In this document: positions 25,239-35,327 of the stretch, piece by piece
Layout: every line of letters begins with the position of its first letter
How positions within the stretch are numbered: the first letter of the stretch is position 1
Source of the DNA: Pseudomonas sp. 7P_10.2_Bac1
Lineage (GTDB): Bacteria > Pseudomonadota > Gammaproteobacteria > Pseudomonadales > Pseudomonadaceae
Assembly: GCF_025465935.1 (NCBI RefSeq)
Contig: NZ_JANLNV010000017.1
Location: 1 to 64,000 of the forward strand
Length of the DNA: 64,000 bases
Direction: 5' to 3'
The notes under the pieces: generated by a model
Databases searched by the model: none
What the model was told of the DNA's origin: nothing
Seen by the model: the letters and a program-made list of their open reading frames with translations, nothing else
Position numbers and translations under genes: made by a program

Positions 25239-26826
25239 TTACATTATTGTCGGCGGCGGCACCGCAGGTTGCATTCTCGCCAACCGTTTGACCGCTTCAG
25301 GCAAGTACCGGGTGTTAGTGCTGGAAGCGGGGGGCGAACCCAAGGGCTTCTGGATCCCGATCCCGGCAGGCTTCAGCAAGTTGCTGGTCAACAAGCGTTA
25401 CAACTGGCGTTTCAAGACCCAGGCCGAAGACAACACCCGTGGCCGCGAAATCGCCGTGCCGCGTGGCAAGGGCCTCGGCGGCTCGACCCTGATCAACGGC
25501 ATGATCTACGTGCGCGGTCAGCCCGGTGATTACGACGCCTGGGAGGCCGGCGGCGCCAAAGGCTGGAACTTCAACACCCTCAAACCGTATTTCAAGAAGA
25601 TCGAAAACTATCCGTTGGGCGATCACCGTCGCGGACATGACGGGCCGATGCACCTTCACCAGGTGTCGGAGCGTTATCCCATTTCAACGGTGTTCTTGCG
25701 CGCGGCCAAGCAGGACGGGCAGCCGTCCAACAGCGACTACAACAACGATGAGCCGCAGACCGGTTTTGGCTACTACCAGGTTTTTCAACATCAGGGGCGG
25801 CGCTGGAGCGTGGTGGATGGTTACCTGAACCCCGCCCGTCGCCGGCCTAACCTGACCATTGAAACCCATGCGCAGGTCTTGCGCCTGGAACTCAAGGGTA
25901 ACCGCTGCACGGGCATTACCTACCGCAAGCACGGCAAGGAAATCACCGTCAATGCGATCCAGGACGTGATCTTGTGTGCGGGCGCGATCCAGTCGCCCCA
26001 GATCCTCGAGTTATCCGGGATTGGCCGCCCGCAGGTGCTGGAAAAGGTCGGCATCGCCGTCAGGCATCGGCTGGACGGCGTCGGTGAAAACTACATCGAC
26101 CATTTTGCGACCCGCATGAACTGGAAGCTCAAAAACGCCGTGACGCTCAACCAGTTGGCCCGTGGCTGGCGCCTGGGCAAGTCAGTGTTTGAATACTTCA
26201 CCCAACGCACCGGGATCCTCACCCTGGGGACGGGCCTGGTGCATGGCTTCGTTAAAACCCGAGACGCTCTGCCGACTCCGGACGTGCAGTTTTTTGTGGT
26301 GCATGCCAGCTATGCCAATGCGGCCGAACGGATTCTCGACAAGCACCCAGGCATGACCATCGGTGTCAGCCAGTTGCGACCGACCTCCAAAGGCAGCATC
26401 CACATCCAGTCAGCGGACCCCGACGTGATGCCCTCCATTCGGCCCAACTTTTTAAGTGTCGAAGAAGACCGGGTCAGTCTGATTGAAGGCATGAAAATCG
26501 CGCGTCGGATCATGCAGCGGCCTGCCATGCAGGCTTATGTGGAGCATGAAACCGGCCCCGGGATCGACGTGCAAACGGATGAGCAGTGGCTTGAGTTTGC
26601 GCAAACCAATGGCCAGACCATCTATCACCCGATCGCCACCTGCCGCATGGGCGAAGACGCCGATGCTGTGGTTGACTCCTCACTGCGGGTACGCGGCTTG
26701 ACGGGCTTGCGTGTGGTCGACGCCTCGGTGATTCCGTCGATGGTCTCCGGCAACATCCAGGGGGCGGTCATGGCCGTGGCAGAGCGCGGTGCAGACTTGA
26801 TTCTGGAAGCGGCGTCGCTGCATTGA
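25225..26826 (+). CDS. GMC-family FAD-dependent alcohol dehydrogenase/oxidase
   Basis: This 533-residue flavoprotein belongs to the glucose-methanol-choline family. It has the N-terminal FAD motif FDYIIVGGGTAGCILANRL, the GMC signature PRGKGLGGSTLINGMIYVRG (about 80-100), and the C-terminal active site with His in IYHPIATCRMGED, followed by SGNIQGAVMAVAERGADLI. Length and motifs match choline-dehydrogenase-like alcohol dehydrogenases. The ATG at 25225 is preferred because GAG lies at normal distance; an ATG at 25213 would add four residues without a ribosome site. It overlaps the AroE-like gene and the two probably act on one compound in sequence, for example alcohol to aldehyde or ketone oxidation. 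Substrate unknown. Confidence 0.9.
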   Translation: MSAFDYIIVGGGTAGCILANRLTASGKYRVLVLEAGGEPKGFWIPIPAGFSKLLVNKRYNWRFKTQAEDNTRGREIAVPRGKGLGGSTLINGMIYVRGQPGDYDAWEAGGAKGWNFNTLKPYFKKIENYPLGDHRRGHDGPMHLHQVSERYPISTVFLRAAKQDGQPSNSDYNNDEPQTGFGYYQVFQHQGRRWSVVDGYLNPARRRPNLTIETHAQVLRLELKGNRCTGITYRKHGKEITVNAIQDVILCAGAIQSPQILELSGIGRPQVLEKVGIAVRHRLDGVGENYIDHFATRMNWKLKNAVTLNQLARGWRLGKSVFEYFTQRTGILTLGTGLVHGFVKTRDALPTPDVQFFVVHASYANAAERILDKHPGMTIGVSQLRPTSKGSIHIQSADPDVMPSIRPNFLSVEEDRVSLIEGMKIARRIMQRPAMQAYVEHETGPGIDVQTDEQWLEFAQTNGQTIYHPIATCRMGEDADAVVDSSLRVRGLTGLRVVDASVIPSMVSGNIQGAVMAVAERGADLILEAASLH

Positions 26827-26844
26827 AAAAGCGTCATACAACGC

Positions 26845-26913
26845 TGGAGCGAGCTTGCGTCGCGATCTTTTGACGTTCTTGATCAAAAGATCGCAGCCTT
26901 TGGCAGCTCCTAC
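26845..26913. repeat. REP-like palindrome
   Basis: The left arm GGAGCGAGCTTG and CGCGATCTTTTGA face the right arm TCAAAAGATCGCAGCC and GGCAGCTCCTAC across a short spacer. It sits between the convergent ends of the GMC gene and the mgdD-like gene and could act as a bidirectional boundary. Confidence 0.7.
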
Positions 26914-26921
26914 AGACGCTT

Positions 26922-27473
26922 TTACCCCCCAGTAAACTCCTGCATCGCATCCACCAGCGCTTCGTGGAAATAGGCTTTAGACGCTCGGTCAAACAGGATG
27001 TGCAAAGCCGGCTGCTGCTCACTGCCCGAGTTTATGACGATGACGTTGATGCGTGCCGCCGAGGTTTGCGCCACAGCACCGAAGCCGAAGGCCTCGGCGC
27101 TGAAGTCGACGCCGCAGAGCTTGGCCATGATCGCACTCACGTGCTCGCCACTGAGCTGCAAGCAGTCATGGCTGTCCTGGCGCGGCAGCAGGTAGTTGGC
27201 TTGATGGTCCATCTCCCAGCGCGCTTCCTCGTCGGCGATGCGCTCGTCTTGAAGGTTGCCGGCGATCAGCAGGTATTCGGTCTGTGACAGTCGTGCCACC
27301 AGGCTGCCGTCAGGCTGGGTAACGGCGCGGTTGGGGCTGGCCGGCAGTTCGAAGCCGCGCCCGCGCAAGTAGTCGGCGCTGTCGGCACCACGAAAGCCGA
27401 CCCGGGGCAGGTCGGTCAAGTCGCTCAGGGCACAGCCAATCGAGGGCGCTGGCTGTTGTCTCAGGCTGGTCAT
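26922..27473 (-). CDS. mgdD: N-methylglutamate dehydrogenase subunit D (SoxG-like)
   Basis: This 183-residue protein is the gamma-type subunit, related to sarcosine oxidase SoxG and distantly to the aminomethyltransferase fold. Recognisable parts are LPRVGFRGADSADYLRGRGFELP, YLLIAGN and HDCLQLSGEHVSAIMAKLCGVDF. It has no cofactor motif of its own and is thought to complete the heterotetramer. It begins three bases after the mgdC stop and is the last gene of the leftward methylamine operon. Sequence alone would also allow soxG; the neighbouring gmaS and mgs genes favour mgdD. Confidence 0.8.
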   Translation of the reverse strand: MTSLRQQPAPSIGCALSDLTDLPRVGFRGADSADYLRGRGFELPASPNRAVTQPDGSLVARLSQTEYLLIAGNLQDERIADEEARWEMDHQANYLLPRQDSHDCLQLSGEHVSAIMAKLCGVDFSAEAFGFGAVAQTSAARINVIVINSGSEQQPALHILFDRASKAYFHEALVDAMQEFTGG

Positions 27474-27476
27474 AGG

Positions 27477-30374
27477 TCAAAGCTCCTGGCGCTGGTTTTC
27501 AGGGTCAAAGAAGGGCAGAGCGACAACCTCGGCCTGAACGGTCACGCCATCTTCAACACGGATCGGGATGCATTGCCCCGGCGTGCTCTGGTCGATGCCC
27601 GCGTAGGCCAGGCCGATAATCTTGCCCAGGCTGGCGGAGTACTCGCATGAGGTGACGCTGCCGCTGATGTCCGGGCCGTTGAGTACCAGATGCCCTTCAA
27701 GGGGTTGCAGGCTGCCTTTGGGCAGGCAGAAACCGACTAATTTACGTTTCAGTGGCTGGGCTTCGAGGATGTCTACGGAGCGCCGCCCCACGAAGAAGGG
27801 TTTGTTGCGACTCACTGCCCAGCCCATGTCGATTTCTGCCGGGTGGGTCATGCCGTCGGTGTCCTGGCTGATGATCACGTGGCCTTTCTCAAGGCGCAGC
27901 AAACGCTGGGTTTCGACACCAAATGGGCGAATATCGAATGCTTTGCCGGCGCTGATCAAGGCATCCCAGAGCGCCAGCCCGTGACGGGCTGGAACGTGGA
28001 TTTCATAGCCTAGCTCGCCCACAAAACCGACCCGCAGCAAGCGCGCCGCAATCCCGGCTACCGTACCCTGGCGCACGCCCAGATACGGGAAGGCGCTGGC
28101 ACTTAAATCCAGGTCTGAACACACTGTCTCGAGAACCTTGCGAGAATCAGGCCCGGCCACGTTGACCGCGCAAATGGCAGCGGTAACGTTGGTGATGTCG
28201 ACGTCCAGGCGCCATTGCGCGTTCCACTTCAGCATCTGCTGGTAGATGCGGTCTACGCCGCTGGTGGTGGCGGTCACGTAAAAGTGCTGCTCGGCAAAGC
28301 GCGCGCACACGCCATCATCGATCACCACCCCGTGTTCGTTGGTCATCAACGCATAGCGCGAACGGCCCACGGGCTGCTTGAGGAAGGCAAAGGTGTACAG
28401 GCGGTTCAAAAGCTCTGCCGCATCCGGGCCGCGCACATCGAGGCCGCCCAGGGTCGACACATCAATAATTCCGACCTTATTGCGCACGTGTAGGGCTTCG
28501 GCCTGCATGCAGGCTTCGCGGTCTTTGGCCGCGCCGTAGTAGGCCGGGCGTTGCCAGACCCCGGCCGGCATCATTTTCGCGCCAGCCTGCACATGGCGGA
28601 TGTGCATGGGTGTTTGCCGGTAAGGATCGAAGGCGCGACCGGCCACATGGGCCAGTTTTTCTGCCACAAACGGTGGGCGTGCTGTGGTGACCCCGGTTTC
28701 GCTAATGTTGCGTTGCGTCGCCCACGCCACCAGGCGTGCGGTGGGCAGTGCTGAATGGCGGCCTTGGGACGGGCCCATGCCCACGGTCGAGTAGCGTTTG
28801 ACCAGTTGCACGTCGCGGTAGCCGATGCGCGTGGCGTTGACGATGTCGGCCACTTGCAGGTCTTCGTCAAAGTCGACGAAGTCTTTACCCTTGGGGTGCG
28901 GGAAAATCGGCCAGCTGAAGTTGACCGTTTTCTCGGTGCGTAACGGTTTGGGTTCAACGTCTGCGACCAGCCCGAGTGCGTGTGCAGCCGCAGCACCGGC
29001 ATTGGCGCCGTCAGTCAGTACGTTGTCCAGTTGATGCCGGCCGCTCACCGAACCCGCAATGAGTAGACTCTGCGGCAGCCCGCTGAGGGTGAACTCGGCG
29101 CGCTGGTCGTCATAGGCCAGTTTGCCGCCCGCCTGGCACAGCAGTTGATAGACCGGCATATAGCCTGCCGACATGCACAACAGATCGCAGTCCAGGCGTT
29201 TGCCGCTGTCGGCCACGCGGCCTTGGGCAAGGATGGTGCGCACCTCGACTCCGGTTACATGGCGCATGCCTTTTTCGTGCAGGGCTTCGTACACGGTGCT
29301 GTTGTTCAGGCACGGGATCTTGCGTTTCGACAAGGCTTCACCCAGGGCCAAATCACCCGGCGCAGACCGTAGATCGACCAGTGCAGCCACTTCAACGCCC
29401 TGATCATACAAGTCGAGTGCGGCCAGATAACCGTCGTCATTGCCGGTCAGCACCACGGCACGTTTACCGGGCCGGACCGCATACAGTTTCATCAGGCGCT
29501 GCGCGGCGCTGGTCAGCATCACACCGGGCAGGTCGTTATTGCGAAAAATCACCGGCTGATCGAAAGAACCGCTGCACACCAGGCATTGGCTGGCGCGCAC
29601 TTTGTACAGGCGCTTGCCCTGAATCACCGGCAGGTAGTTGTCGGTGAACCAGGCATTGCAGGTCGCCTCGGTCAGCACTTTAATATTGGCGTGCTGCACC
29701 ACTTGCGCCAGTAACGAATGGCGCACGGCATTGGCTTGAATGCCCTCGATGTCGAAGCGGGCATAGGTCAGCGAGCCACCGAGTACCGCTTGCTGCTCGA
29801 TCAGCAGCACCTTGGCCCCGGCATTGGCGGCTGTCAGTGCCGCTTGCAAACCCGCTGGTCCGGCGCCGATCACCGCCACATCGGTAAACAGATACGCCTT
29901 GTCGTAGTACTCGGGTTTGAAGCTCAGGTCGAGGACACCCAACCCGGCTTTTTTACGAATCAGCGGCTCCCAGATTTTCCACATCCCTTTGGGCTTGTAG
30001 AACGAACGGTAATAAAAACCCACCGGCATGAACTTCGAGAACTTGCCCAAGTAAGCATCGCGGTCGTTGTCCAGTGTGCCGTTGACGTTTTGCGCGCTGA
30101 CCTGCAAGCCCGAGGTCAACGGGTAGGCATCGGCCAGCACGTTAGGCTCTTTAGGCAGTTGCACCAGGCTGTTGGCGTCTTGCCCGGCCATGGTCAGCGG
30201 GCCACGCGGGCGATGGTATTTGAACGAACGGGAGAGCAGAAAACGGCCGTTGGCCAGCAGCGCACTGGCAATGCTGTCACCTTGCAGGCCCTGGTAACGC
30301 TCGCCCTCGAACGTAAAGTCCAGTGGCTGGTGACGGTCGATCAACAGGCCCATCGGGGCGGGGAGGCGGCTCAT
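27477..30374 (-). CDS. mgdC: N-methylglutamate dehydrogenase subunit C (SoxA-like alpha subunit)
   Basis: This 965-residue alpha subunit has an N-terminal 2Fe-2S-like SoxA domain (about 10-80, FTFEGERYQGLQGDSIASALL), a Rossmann FAD/NAD domain (VAVIGAGPAGLQAALTAANAG, about 165-185) with disulfide-oxidoreductase features, and a C-terminal GcvT tetrahydrofolate-binding domain (about 590-955). The last passes the released methyl carbon to THF as 5,10-methylene-THF. In the N-methylglutamate pathway the complex regenerates glutamate. It overlaps the mgdB stop by ATGA. The product is cytoplasmic. Automated annotation would call it sarcosine oxidase alpha; sarcosine as an additional substrate cannot be excluded. 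Confidence 0.85.
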   Translation of the reverse strand: MSRLPAPMGLLIDRHQPLDFTFEGERYQGLQGDSIASALLANGRFLLSRSFKYHRPRGPLTMAGQDANSLVQLPKEPNVLADAYPLTSGLQVSAQNVNGTLDNDRDAYLGKFSKFMPVGFYYRSFYKPKGMWKIWEPLIRKKAGLGVLDLSFKPEYYDKAYLFTDVAVIGAGPAGLQAALTAANAGAKVLLIEQQAVLGGSLTYARFDIEGIQANAVRHSLLAQVVQHANIKVLTEATCNAWFTDNYLPVIQGKRLYKVRASQCLVCSGSFDQPVIFRNNDLPGVMLTSAAQRLMKLYAVRPGKRAVVLTGNDDGYLAALDLYDQGVEVAALVDLRSAPGDLALGEALSKRKIPCLNNSTVYEALHEKGMRHVTGVEVRTILAQGRVADSGKRLDCDLLCMSAGYMPVYQLLCQAGGKLAYDDQRAEFTLSGLPQSLLIAGSVSGRHQLDNVLTDGANAGAAAAHALGLVADVEPKPLRTEKTVNFSWPIFPHPKGKDFVDFDEDLQVADIVNATRIGYRDVQLVKRYSTVGMGPSQGRHSALPTARLVAWATQRNISETGVTTARPPFVAEKLAHVAGRAFDPYRQTPMHIRHVQAGAKMMPAGVWQRPAYYGAAKDREACMQAEALHVRNKVGIIDVSTLGGLDVRGPDAAELLNRLYTFAFLKQPVGRSRYALMTNEHGVVIDDGVCARFAEQHFYVTATTSGVDRIYQQMLKWNAQWRLDVDITNVTAAICAVNVAGPDSRKVLETVCSDLDLSASAFPYLGVRQGTVAGIAARLLRVGFVGELGYEIHVPARHGLALWDALISAGKAFDIRPFGVETQRLLRLEKGHVIISQDTDGMTHPAEIDMGWAVSRNKPFFVGRRSVDILEAQPLKRKLVGFCLPKGSLQPLEGHLVLNGPDISGSVTSCEYSASLGKIIGLAYAGIDQSTPGQCIPIRVEDGVTVQAEVVALPFFDPENQRQEL

Positions 30375-30673
30375 CCTGCAATCTCCTTGGCGGCGGCGCT
30401 GAACTCGACACGGCGGGTAAACAGCTCTTTGGGGTCGAAGGTGCGCAGCACCTCATCGCTGACGGTGTGGCGCTCGGCGATAAACCAGTAGCTGGACGGC
30501 GTGTGCATCCACCATTCACGCACCACCCCGGCGAGGTTTTCGCTGTTGAATACGTAGTCGGCCCATTCGGCATCGCTGCAGTTAGTTGGGTCCGGCATGA
30601 CTTTGAACTCGCCGCCGTAGGTGAACTCACTGATATTGCGCGGCCCGTTGAGCGGGCACATCATGATTTTCAT
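30371..30673 (-). CDS. mgdB: N-methylglutamate dehydrogenase subunit B (SoxD-like delta subunit)
   Basis: This 100-residue SoxD-family subunit reads MKIMMCPLNGPRNISEFTYGG at the start, containing the conserved Cys of the zinc site, followed by WADYVFNSENLAGVVREWWMH and WFIAERHTVSDEV. It is structural in the heterotetramer. Its length is typical of delta subunits. It lies 13 bases after mgdA and overlaps mgdC by four. Confidence 0.85.
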   Translation of the reverse strand: MKIMMCPLNGPRNISEFTYGGEFKVMPDPTNCSDAEWADYVFNSENLAGVVREWWMHTPSSYWFIAERHTVSDEVLRTFDPKELFTRRVEFSAAAKEIAG

Positions 30674-30686
30674 TGCGTGCTCCGGG

Positions 30687-31928
30687 TCAGTGGCTGGCCG
30701 CCGTGGCGCCCATTTCGTTGACTTGCTGGAAGGTCGAAAAACGCTCTAGGGCGAACGGCTTGATCAGTTCGGGCACCTTGCCGCCACTGGCAACCAGTTC
30801 GGCCATGGTCTTGCCGCAGATCGGCGTTGCCTTGAAGCCCCACGTGCCCCAACCGGCGTCGAGGTAGTAATTTTTCACCGGCGACAAGCCCATGATGGGG
30901 CTGTAATCGGGGGTCATGTCGGTGCTCCCGGCCCATTGGCGCATCAGTTTGGCGTTGGCCAAAAACGGAAACATCTCAATGGCGTGGGCCAGTAGGCTTT
31001 CTTTTAAATCCAGGGTCGAACGGGTGTTGAACAGCGGGTAGGGGTCGGAGCCGCCGCCAAATACCACTTCGCCACGGCTGGTTTGCTGCACGTAGCAGTG
31101 CAGTGCAGACGAACTCACCAGCGGATCGAGAAACGGCTTGAAAGGTTGCGTGACCATGGCTTGCAACGGGAAGGTCTGAATCGGCGAGCGAATCCCGGCC
31201 TTGGCCATCAGCAGCGAGCTGTGCCCGGCAATCGCCTGCACAGCACAACCGCATTGGATCGTCCCGCGATTGGTTTTGACGGCGGTGATCGCACCATTCT
31301 CAATCACCAGGTCTTGAACCTCGGTCAATTGGTGAATCTCCACCCCGCGCTTGGCCGCCTGCTTGGCATAACCCCAGGCCACGGCGTCGTGCCGGGCAGT
31401 GGCGCCGTCGATGTGCCAGAGCCCGGCAAGCACCGGCAAGTGGCCCGGGTCCAGGTTGAGCGTGGGCACCAGTTCGCGGATCTGCTGGCGGTCAATCATC
31501 TCGCTGCGTCCGCCAAAGTGCTTGTTGACCTCGGCCCGCTGGCGAAACGAACGCACGGTGGCATCAGTGTGAGCCAGGGTCAGTTGGCCACGCTCTGAAT
31601 ACATGATGTTGAAATCGAATTCGTTGGACAGCGACTGGAACATCCGCACCGACTCGGCGTAAAACTTCACACCTTCGCTGGTCAGGTAATTGGAGCGGAT
31701 AACGGCGGTGTTACGCGCGGTATTGCCGCCCCCCAGATAGGACTTTTCCAACACGGCGATATTGCTGATGCCGTGGTACCTGGACAGGTAGTAAGCGGTT
31801 GCCAGACCGTGGCCGCCGCCGCCGATGATCACTACGTCATAGCGCGGCTTGAGTTCCTTGGGCGGTGGCAAGTCGACCTCCACCGGGTACTCCGAACTCA
31901 GCCCGTATTTCAAGAGATTGAAGGGCAT
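30687..31928 (-). CDS. mgdA: N-methylglutamate dehydrogenase subunit A (SoxB-like beta subunit)
   Basis: This 413-residue flavoprotein subunit should carry out the amine oxidation. It has a DAO-type FAD site ([21 protein letters not shown], about 30-50) and the covalent-FMN histidine equivalent in [15 protein letters not shown] (His about 180) known from SoxB. The C-terminus has [33 protein letters not shown]. It would oxidise N-methylglutamate to glutamate plus a one-carbon unit. The start overlaps the upstream folD by 19 bases, so folD and mgd are co-expressed. Substrate assignment rests on linkage to gmaS and mgsABC. Confidence 0.85.
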   Translation of the reverse strand: MPFNLLKYGLSSEYPVEVDLPPPKELKPRYDVVIIGGGGHGLATAYYLSRYHGISNIAVLEKSYLGGGNTARNTAVIRSNYLTSEGVKFYAESVRMFQSLSNEFDFNIMYSERGQLTLAHTDATVRSFRQRAEVNKHFGGRSEMIDRQQIRELVPTLNLDPGHLPVLAGLWHIDGATARHDAVAWGYAKQAAKRGVEIHQLTEVQDLVIENGAITAVKTNRGTIQCGCAVQAIAGHSSLLMAKAGIRSPIQTFPLQAMVTQPFKPFLDPLVSSSALHCYVQQTSRGEVVFGGGSDPYPLFNTRSTLDLKESLLAHAIEMFPFLANAKLMRQWAGSTDMTPDYSPIMGLSPVKNYYLDAGWGTWGFKATPICGKTMAELVASGGKVPELIKPFALERFSTFQQVNEMGATAASH

Positions 31929-32815
31929 ACGGCCTCCGACAGGCTGCGTTGCGCCTGAGATTGGTTATGGGCGGCGGTTACGGTGTTTTTCATCAGAAAC
32001 GCAATGGTCATCGGGCCTACACCGCCCGGAACAGGCGTGATGGCGGCGACGTGGGGCAGGGCGCTGTCGAAGTCAACATCACCGACCAGTCGGCTGCGGC
32101 CGTCGTCATCGATGCGGTTGATCCCCACATCAATCACGACGGCGCCGGGCTTGAGCCAGCGGGCATCGATCATTCGCGGGCGGCCTACGGCGGCGATCAC
32201 TATATCGGCCTGGCGGCACAGCGCCTGTGGGTCCTTGCTACGCGAATGGAGGACAGTCACTGTGCAATCAGCTTGCAGCAACAGCGCGGCCATGGGTTTG
32301 CCGACGATGTTCGAGCGCCCGATGACCACCGCGTGCTTGCCACGCAAATCGCCGCAGGCCTGCTTGAGCAAATACAGGCAGCCGCTGGGTGTGCAGGGCG
32401 CCAGTACCGCACGGCCCTGGCTCAAGCCACCGACGTTTTCACTGTGAAAACCGTCGACATCCTTGTCCGGGCTGATGGCTTGCAGGGCGCGTAATTCGTC
32501 GATATGGGCCGGCAGCGGCAGTTGCAACAACACGCCATGGACGCTGTCATCGGCATTCAGGCTGGCGATCAACTGGAGCAACTGGTCGGTATCGGTGTCG
32601 CTTGGCAGTCGGTGTTCCAGCGAGCGAATGCCGACTTCTTCGGCCCGCAGGATCTTGTTGCGCACATACACCTGGCTGGCCGGGTCACTGCCCACCAAAA
32701 TGACTGCCAGCGCGGGATGAATGCCCTGCTTGTAGAGGCTGGTGACGTCTTCACGTACTTGCTGCAGCACACTGCTGGCGGCGGCTTTGCCGTCAATCAA
32801 AAGGGGCGTGTTCAC
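31910..32815 (-). CDS. folD: Bifunctional methylene-THF dehydrogenase / methenyl-THF cyclohydrolase
   Basis: This 301-residue FolD oxidises 5,10-methylene-THF and hydrolyses methenyl-THF to 10-formyl-THF. The catalytic Tyr/Lys motif is [14 protein letters not shown] (about 50-63), followed by [11 protein letters not shown] and the NADP site [18 protein letters not shown], and the C-terminal [16 protein letters not shown]. It overlaps purU by ATGA and mgdA by 19 bases, so it is dedicated to one-carbon removal in methylamine oxidation. A second folD lies at 62585. Confidence 0.95.
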   Translation of the reverse strand: MNTPLLIDGKAAASSVLQQVREDVTSLYKQGIHPALAVILVGSDPASQVYVRNKILRAEEVGIRSLEHRLPSDTDTDQLLQLIASLNADDSVHGVLLQLPLPAHIDELRALQAISPDKDVDGFHSENVGGLSQGRAVLAPCTPSGCLYLLKQACGDLRGKHAVVIGRSNIVGKPMAALLLQADCTVTVLHSRSKDPQALCRQADIVIAAVGRPRMIDARWLKPGAVVIDVGINRIDDDGRSRLVGDVDFDSALPHVAAITPVPGGVGPMTIAFLMKNTVTAAHNQSQAQRSLSEAVCPSIS

Positions 32816-33678
32816 CGGAAAATCACCGTTCTGTCCTGATTGAGAAATACGCGGTGTTCCAGGTGGTACTTGACCGCCCTGGACAGGGCCACGGTTTCGG
32901 TATCGCGCCCAATTGCCACCAGATCATCGGGCAAGTGAGCGTGGTCGACGCGTTGTACTTCCTGCTCAATGATCGGGCCCTCGTCCAGATCGCTGGTCAC
33001 GTAATGCGCAGTGGCACCGATCAGCTTTACCCCACGCTGCCAGGCTTGGTGGTACGGCTTGGCGCCTTTGAACCCGGGCAGGAACGAATGGTGGATATTG
33101 ATCGCCCGACCGGACAGTTGGGTGCATAGATCGTCAGAGAGGATCTGCATGTAACGCGCCAACACCACCAGTTCGGTGCCGGTGTCGTCGACAATTTTCA
33201 TCAACTCGGCTTCTTGCTGCGCCTTGGTGTCTTTGCTCACGGGCAGGTAGATGAAGCGAATGCCTTCGCGCTCCGCCATGGGGCGCAGGTCGAGGTGGTT
33301 GGACACAATGGCGGTGATGGTCATGTCGACCTCGCCCTTGTGATGGCGGTACAGCAAGTCGGCCAGGCAATGGTCATATTTGCTCACCATCAGCAACACA
33401 CGCATCGGCTGGCGAGTGTCGTGCAGTTCCCAGGTCATGTCGAAAGCGTTGGCGACGTCACTGAAACCGTCTTTGATGTGCTGAATGTCGCCGGCCTGAT
33501 CGTCGTTAAAACGAAACACGGCGCGCATGAAAAAGCGGCCGCTGAACTCGTCGTCGAATTGCGCCATCTCCCCGATGTAGCAACCGTTGTCCGCCAGAAA
33601 AGTGGTCACGGCAGCGACGATGCCAGACACCGCCGGACACGTGACCTTAATGATGAAGTGGTTTTTTTCGTGTTGCAT
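32812..33678 (-). CDS. purU: Formyltetrahydrofolate deformylase
   Basis: This 288-residue enzyme hydrolyses 10-formyl-THF to formate and THF. It has an N-terminal ACT domain ([21 protein letters not shown]) and a C-terminal formyltransferase domain with the catalytic His in [19 protein letters not shown] and Asp in [14 protein letters not shown]. The ATG at 33676-33678 is preceded by GAGGATG at good distance; a 36-codon extension upstream is open but has no family sequence. It is the first gene of the leftward methylamine arm and regenerates THF for MgdC. No formate dehydrogenase is in the window. Confidence 0.94.
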   Translation of the reverse strand: MQHEKNHFIIKVTCPAVSGIVAAVTTFLADNGCYIGEMAQFDDEFSGRFFMRAVFRFNDDQAGDIQHIKDGFSDVANAFDMTWELHDTRQPMRVLLMVSKYDHCLADLLYRHHKGEVDMTITAIVSNHLDLRPMAEREGIRFIYLPVSKDTKAQQEAELMKIVDDTGTELVVLARYMQILSDDLCTQLSGRAINIHHSFLPGFKGAKPYHQAWQRGVKLIGATAHYVTSDLDEGPIIEQEVQRVDHAHLPDDLVAIGRDTETVALSRAVKYHLEHRVFLNQDRTVIFR

Positions 33679-33751
33679 GACACATCCTCGGGAAGGTTGC
33701 GGCAGCTCATCGCAGGGCGACAAAAGACATCGGTACAGGCGTTCTCGAGTT

Positions 33752-33779
33752 GGAACGTATTTTCTCTTCAGGAATAAAA
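33752..33779. promoter_or_regulatory. Element shared with the gmaS upstream region (copy 1)
   Basis: A 28-base stretch ending AGGAATAAAA lies 74 bases before the purU start. A stretch at 36278-36305, before gmaS, matches it at 23 of 28 positions including the last ten. Both read the same way on the plus strand. It could be an operator of the XRE regulator encoded between the two arms. Confidence 0.4.
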
Positions 33780-33882
33780 TATTCATGAATGGAGGCTTTA
33801 TAGGGGAATGCCTGCGCTACGTCCAGAGGTTTGAGAAAGTTTTTTAACTGACAGGAATGTTGGTGAAGACGGATAGGGGACT

Positions 33883-34608
33883 GTAGGAGCTGGCTGCAGG
33901 CTGCGATCTTTTGATTTGGTTGTTGCTGTTGCTTTGGTTTTTGATCTGTACGCCCCTTCGGGAGGCCGAGTGGAGGTTCTGCGCAGTGGGTGTCCCGGCA
34001 TGGATGCCGGGAGAGCCGCGATGGGCCATGGATGGCCCGTGGCGGCGTGCCCACGGAGCGGGACCGGAGCGAGGGAACCTGAGCGCAGCGAAGGCCGTAC
34101 GCGTGGGCGAGGCCTTTTTGGGTACTTTTGTGGCTGTTTGACAAAAGTGCCTCGCCGTAAGGGCGAAACCCGTAGATCGCCGTTGCGCATTCAATGGATA
34201 TGTACACCGACCCACTAAAAGCGCTTAGCACCAGATCGCAGCCTTCGGTAGTGGCTACAGGTTCGTAGTAAACAGAGACACCAAGTACATATCCGTCATA
34301 ACCGTTCAACTGAGCGAATGGTTTCGCTTTTACAGCGAGTCCCTTTTGGCAAACAGCCCCAAAAGGAACCAAAAAGGCCTTGCCCCAACCCCTCGGTGCC
34401 TCGCTGTGGCTCGGCATGCCCTCGCCACAGACCTTGCTCCGTGGGCCCGCCGCGATCGGCCATCCATGGCCGTGTCGCGGCTAACCCGGCGTCCTGCCGG
34501 GTTACCCACTACGCAAAACCTGCGCTCGGCCAGCAGGGTTTAACGGGGCCTTTAACATCAAGATCACAAGCTAGATCAAAAACCACACGAGCTGCTACCA
34601 AGCTGCCG
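33883..34608. repeat. Composite repeat unit A (L and R arms)
   Basis: This is a non-coding unit of about 710 bp. An L arm (about 33899-34230) contains nested hairpins (CCCGGCATGGATGCCGGG, GGGCCATGGATGGCCC) and the box CTTTTTGGGTACTTTTGTGG. A central linker follows, then an R arm (about 34318-34605) that is a diverged inverted copy of L (GGCCATCCATGGCC, AACCCGGCGTCCTGCCGGGTT). It is followed directly by unit B. Long reading frames through it are tolerated by chance composition; they are not supported as genes because unit length changes by hexamers and the differences show no codon bias. Confidence 0.85.
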
Positions 34609-35320
34609 TAGGCTGCGATCTTTTGATTTGGTCGTTGCCGTTGTTGCTGTTGCTGTTGCTGTTGCTTTGGCTTTTGATCTATCCGCCCCTTCGGGAGGCC
34701 GAGTGGAGGTTCTGCGTAGTGGGTGTCCCGGCATGGATGCCGGGAGAGCCGCGATGGGCCATGGATGGCCCGTGGCGGCGTGCCCACGGAGCGGGACCGG
34801 AGCGAGGGAACCTGAGCGCAGCGAAGGCCGTACGCGTGGGCGAGGCCTTTTTGGGTACTTTTGTGGCTGTTTGACAAAAGTGCCTCGCCGTAAGGGCGAA
34901 ACCCGTAGATCGGCGTTATACATCCAATGGATATGTACACCGACCCACTAAAAGCGCTTTGCACCAGATCGCAGCCTTCGGTAGTGGCTACAGGTTTGTA
35001 GTGAACAGAGACACCAAGTACATATCCGTCATAACCGTTCAACTGATCGAATGGTTTCGCTTTTACAGCGAGTCCCTTTTGGCAAACAGCCCCAAAAGGA
35101 ACCAAAAAGGCCTTGCCCCAACCCCTCGGTGCCTCGCTTTGGCTCGGCATGCCCTCACCACAGGCCTTGCTCCGTGGGCCCGCCGCGATCGGCCATCCCT
35201 GGCCGTGTCGCGGCTAACCCGGCGTCCTGCCGGGTTACCCACTACGCAAAACCTGCGCTCGGCCAGCAGGGTTTAATGGGGCCTCTAACATCAAGATCAC
35301 AAGCCAGATCACAAGCCGTT
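34609..35320. repeat. Composite repeat unit B, tandem to unit A
   Basis: This unit is nearly identical to unit A over its length, in the same orientation, with the same L-linker-R order. The clearest difference is a GTTGCT hexamer run at 34643-34666 (four copies; unit A has two). With unit A it fills the space between purU and the XRE gene. Confidence 0.85.
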
Positions 35321-35327
35321 CAATCTG

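Noticed and set aside
26922..31928. Plain sarcosine oxidase soxBDAG
   Set aside because: Kept as an alternative, but linkage with gmaS, mgsABC and amt across the XRE gene favours N-methylglutamate dehydrogenase.
33707..35150. Long hypothetical reading frames of 213-236 codons in the repeats (also at 42385-43260)
   Set aside because: They are copies of one non-coding repeat read in the same frame, differing by hexamer runs, without ribosome sites or codon-type divergence.
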